This document shows, piece by piece, positions 62,740 through 64,000 of a stretch of 64,000 nucleotides of DNA. Under the pieces are notes generated by a model. The model saw only the letters and a program-made list of their open reading frames with translations, was not told the origin of the DNA and searched no databases. Made by a program: the position numbers and the translations under genes. Source of the DNA: Halomicrobium zhouii (GTDB lineage Archaea; Halobacteriota; Halobacteria; Halobacteriales; Haloarculaceae); contig NZ_FOZK01000002.1 in assembly GCF_900114435.1 (NCBI RefSeq), positions 496,001-560,000 on the forward strand, written 5' to 3'. Position 1 is the first letter of the stretch. Each line of letters opens with the position of its first letter.

Positions 62740-63942
62740 TCAGAAGTCGCCGTTGACGACGTCCGAAACGCGCTGGCGGTCGAACAGTTCTCCGTCGTGG
62801 TCGTACAGGGTCGCGGCGAGGCGCTCGGTGACCACGAGGTTGGTGATCGGCCCCTGGTACAGCGGCCCGGCCTGGTAGACGTCGCCGTTCTGGACGGCGG
62901 TGAGGTCGCCGGCGACGTCGTGGTCCTGCATGTACGAGACGACGGTGTCACGGAACTCGTCGGCGGTCTTCGTCTCCTGGCCACGGAGGAGGAGGGCTGG
63001 CGGGTCGACCTCCAGTAGCGTCTCGTAGTCGATGGCGCCCCGGCTGGTGTGGAAGTCCTTGACGTCCGTCTCCGCGAGGGCGTCTTTCACGCCGAGGTCG
63101 CGGAGGTGTTTGAAGCTCGTCCCCGGACCGATCGTGTAGGGGTAGAACGTCTCGGGCTGGTCGCCGGCGCCCCAGACGACCGCCGCCGACGGTCGCTCGC
63201 TGCGTGTGGGCACGACCGGCGCGAGCGCGTTCTGGAACTCCTCGTGGACCGACTCGAACGCCTCGTAGCGGTCGGTCTCCTGGAACACCGCTGCGAGTTT
63301 CTCGAAGGCCTCCATGAGGGAGTAATAGCGGTACTCGCTGTGCCAGGTGTACCCCGTCGAGAAGATGCTGTTGCCGAAGAACGGGCCGATCTGTTCGCTC
63401 ACCTCGTCGACGTCGGTCTGATCCCAGCCGTCGAAGCGGTTCTGCAGGAAGTTGGGGTCGATTATGTGAACGTCGCCGTCGAGTTCGTAGAACTGCTCCT
63501 TGCCCACGCTGCCCTGCTGGGAGAGCGTCGCCATGTTGCTCTTGTCGACGCTGACGTCCGGAATCTCGTCGTAGTAGTGGGTGTGGTACCGACTCGGCAG
63601 CCAGAGGCCTTTCGGGGGCTCCTGTCCGAGTGCGATGCCCATGTCCGCCCAGCTTCCGTTGTTAGCGACCCACGTCTCGGGCACCGACTCGAAGGTCACC
63701 TCGCCCATCGGCTCGATGGCGACCGAGTAGCTCGACTCCGCCGCCGTCGTGGTCTCCGACGGCGTGCCCGAGTCGGTCCCGGACGTGCCGTCCGTCTCGT
63801 TCTCCGCGTTCATCTCGGTCTCTCCATCCGTCGACCGGGCGCCGCTCTCGTCCTGGCTACAGCCCGCGAGTCCGCCGACGGCTGCCAGGGCGGCGCTGGT
63901 CCGGAGTACGTTCCGTCTAGTCCGTCGCGTGTCGTCGCTCAT
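62740..63942 (-). CDS. Siderophore/cobalamin-type ABC substrate-binding lipoprotein
   Basis: 400 aa. A twin-arginine motif (RRTRRNVLR) and lipobox (GGLAGC) mark a Tat-exported lipoprotein. An acidic Ser/Thr linker is followed by two lobes typical of periplasmic-binding proteins of the FepB/BtuF type (IEPMGEVTFESVPETWV and later VVWGAGDQPETFYPYT). A DtxR-like operator overlaps its promoter, so it is probably iron-repressed and captures Fe-siderophores. The permease and ATPase are not in the window. ATG at 63942 preferred to GTG at 63945. Confidence 0.88.
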   Translation of the reverse strand: MSDDTRRTRRNVLRTSAALAAVGGLAGCSQDESGARSTDGETEMNAENETDGTSGTDSGTPSETTTAAESSYSVAIEPMGEVTFESVPETWVANNGSWADMGIALGQEPPKGLWLPSRYHTHYYDEIPDVSVDKSNMATLSQQGSVGKEQFYELDGDVHIIDPNFLQNRFDGWDQTDVDEVSEQIGPFFGNSIFSTGYTWHSEYRYYSLMEAFEKLAAVFQETDRYEAFESVHEEFQNALAPVVPTRSERPSAAVVWGAGDQPETFYPYTIGPGTSFKHLRDLGVKDALAETDVKDFHTSRGAIDYETLLEVDPPALLLRGQETKTADEFRDTVVSYMQDHDVAGDLTAVQNGDVYQAGPLYQGPITNLVVTERLAATLYDHDGELFDRQRVSDVVNGDF

Positions 63943-63947
63943 CACAA

Positions 63948-63963
63948 TTTAGGTTCGCCTAAA
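63948..63963. promoter_or_regulatory. DtxR-like iron operator
   Basis: TTTAGG-TTCG-CCTAAA is a 16-bp perfect inverted repeat six bases before the ATG at 63942. It matches the core of DtxR/IdeR boxes (TTAGGnnnnCCTAA). A TATA-like TTTTACAA on the reverse strand lies just behind it at about 63966-63973. Confidence 0.7.
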
Positions 63964-64000
63964 ATTGTAAAACAGTGTCGATCCGGACCACGTCGACGCG

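Overview
The window is chromosomal DNA of a halophilic euryarchaeon (class Halobacteria). Signs of this are the high GC content, the strongly acidic proteins, TATA-like boxes about 26-30 bases ahead of leaderless start codons, and lineage markers: CetZ, NucS, ribosomal protein S6e, a ThiD-ThiN fusion, and an archaellum operon with Arl-specific chemotaxis adaptors. Gene content and order would suit the Haloarcula/Halomicrobium group, but that placement is an inference. I found no rRNA, tRNA, CRISPR array, transposase or integrase.

Layout. 1-17 kb is housekeeping and metabolic: a cut-off surface metallopeptidase, thiD-thiN, a DMT transporter, a family 3 glycosidase, two thioredoxin-fold proteins, mutS next to nucS, an M29 aminopeptidase and rps6e. 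17-41 kb is the motility and chemotaxis island. A cheF gene comes first. A minus-strand operon follows (cheB-cheA-cheR-HEAT protein-second cheF). On the plus strand are cheW, a KaiC-like ATPase, a winged-helix regulator, a small membrane protein, one archaellin gene, three uncharacterised genes, cheY-cheC-cheD, and arlCDE-F-G-H-I-J. 41-64 kb is mixed: cetZ, a Tat-exported hydrolase, a DHH phosphoesterase, UspA, an AEC transporter, thiE, a Fic protein, two ABC systems, an SDR, a cupin, and a siderophore-type binding protein under an apparent DtxR-like operator.

How the genes work together. CheW, CheA, CheY, CheB, CheR, CheC and CheD form a complete chemotaxis pathway. The two CheF proteins and the HEAT protein are the archaeal bridge from CheY-P to the archaellum. 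ArlCDE, F, G, H, I and J are the motor and assembly platform, and the archaellin is the filament. The prepilin peptidase and the receptors are not in this window.

The least explained content is non-coding. Two elements of about 400 bp (41237-41630 and 50833-51263) are built from nested inverted repeats and share a 27-base core. Arms of the same pattern flank the frnE-like gene at 7.2-7.9 kb. An 80-bp hairpin element occurs twice, and there are three clusters of short GC-rich hairpins. A diverged second copy of the 3' end of the DHH gene lies next to one of these clusters.
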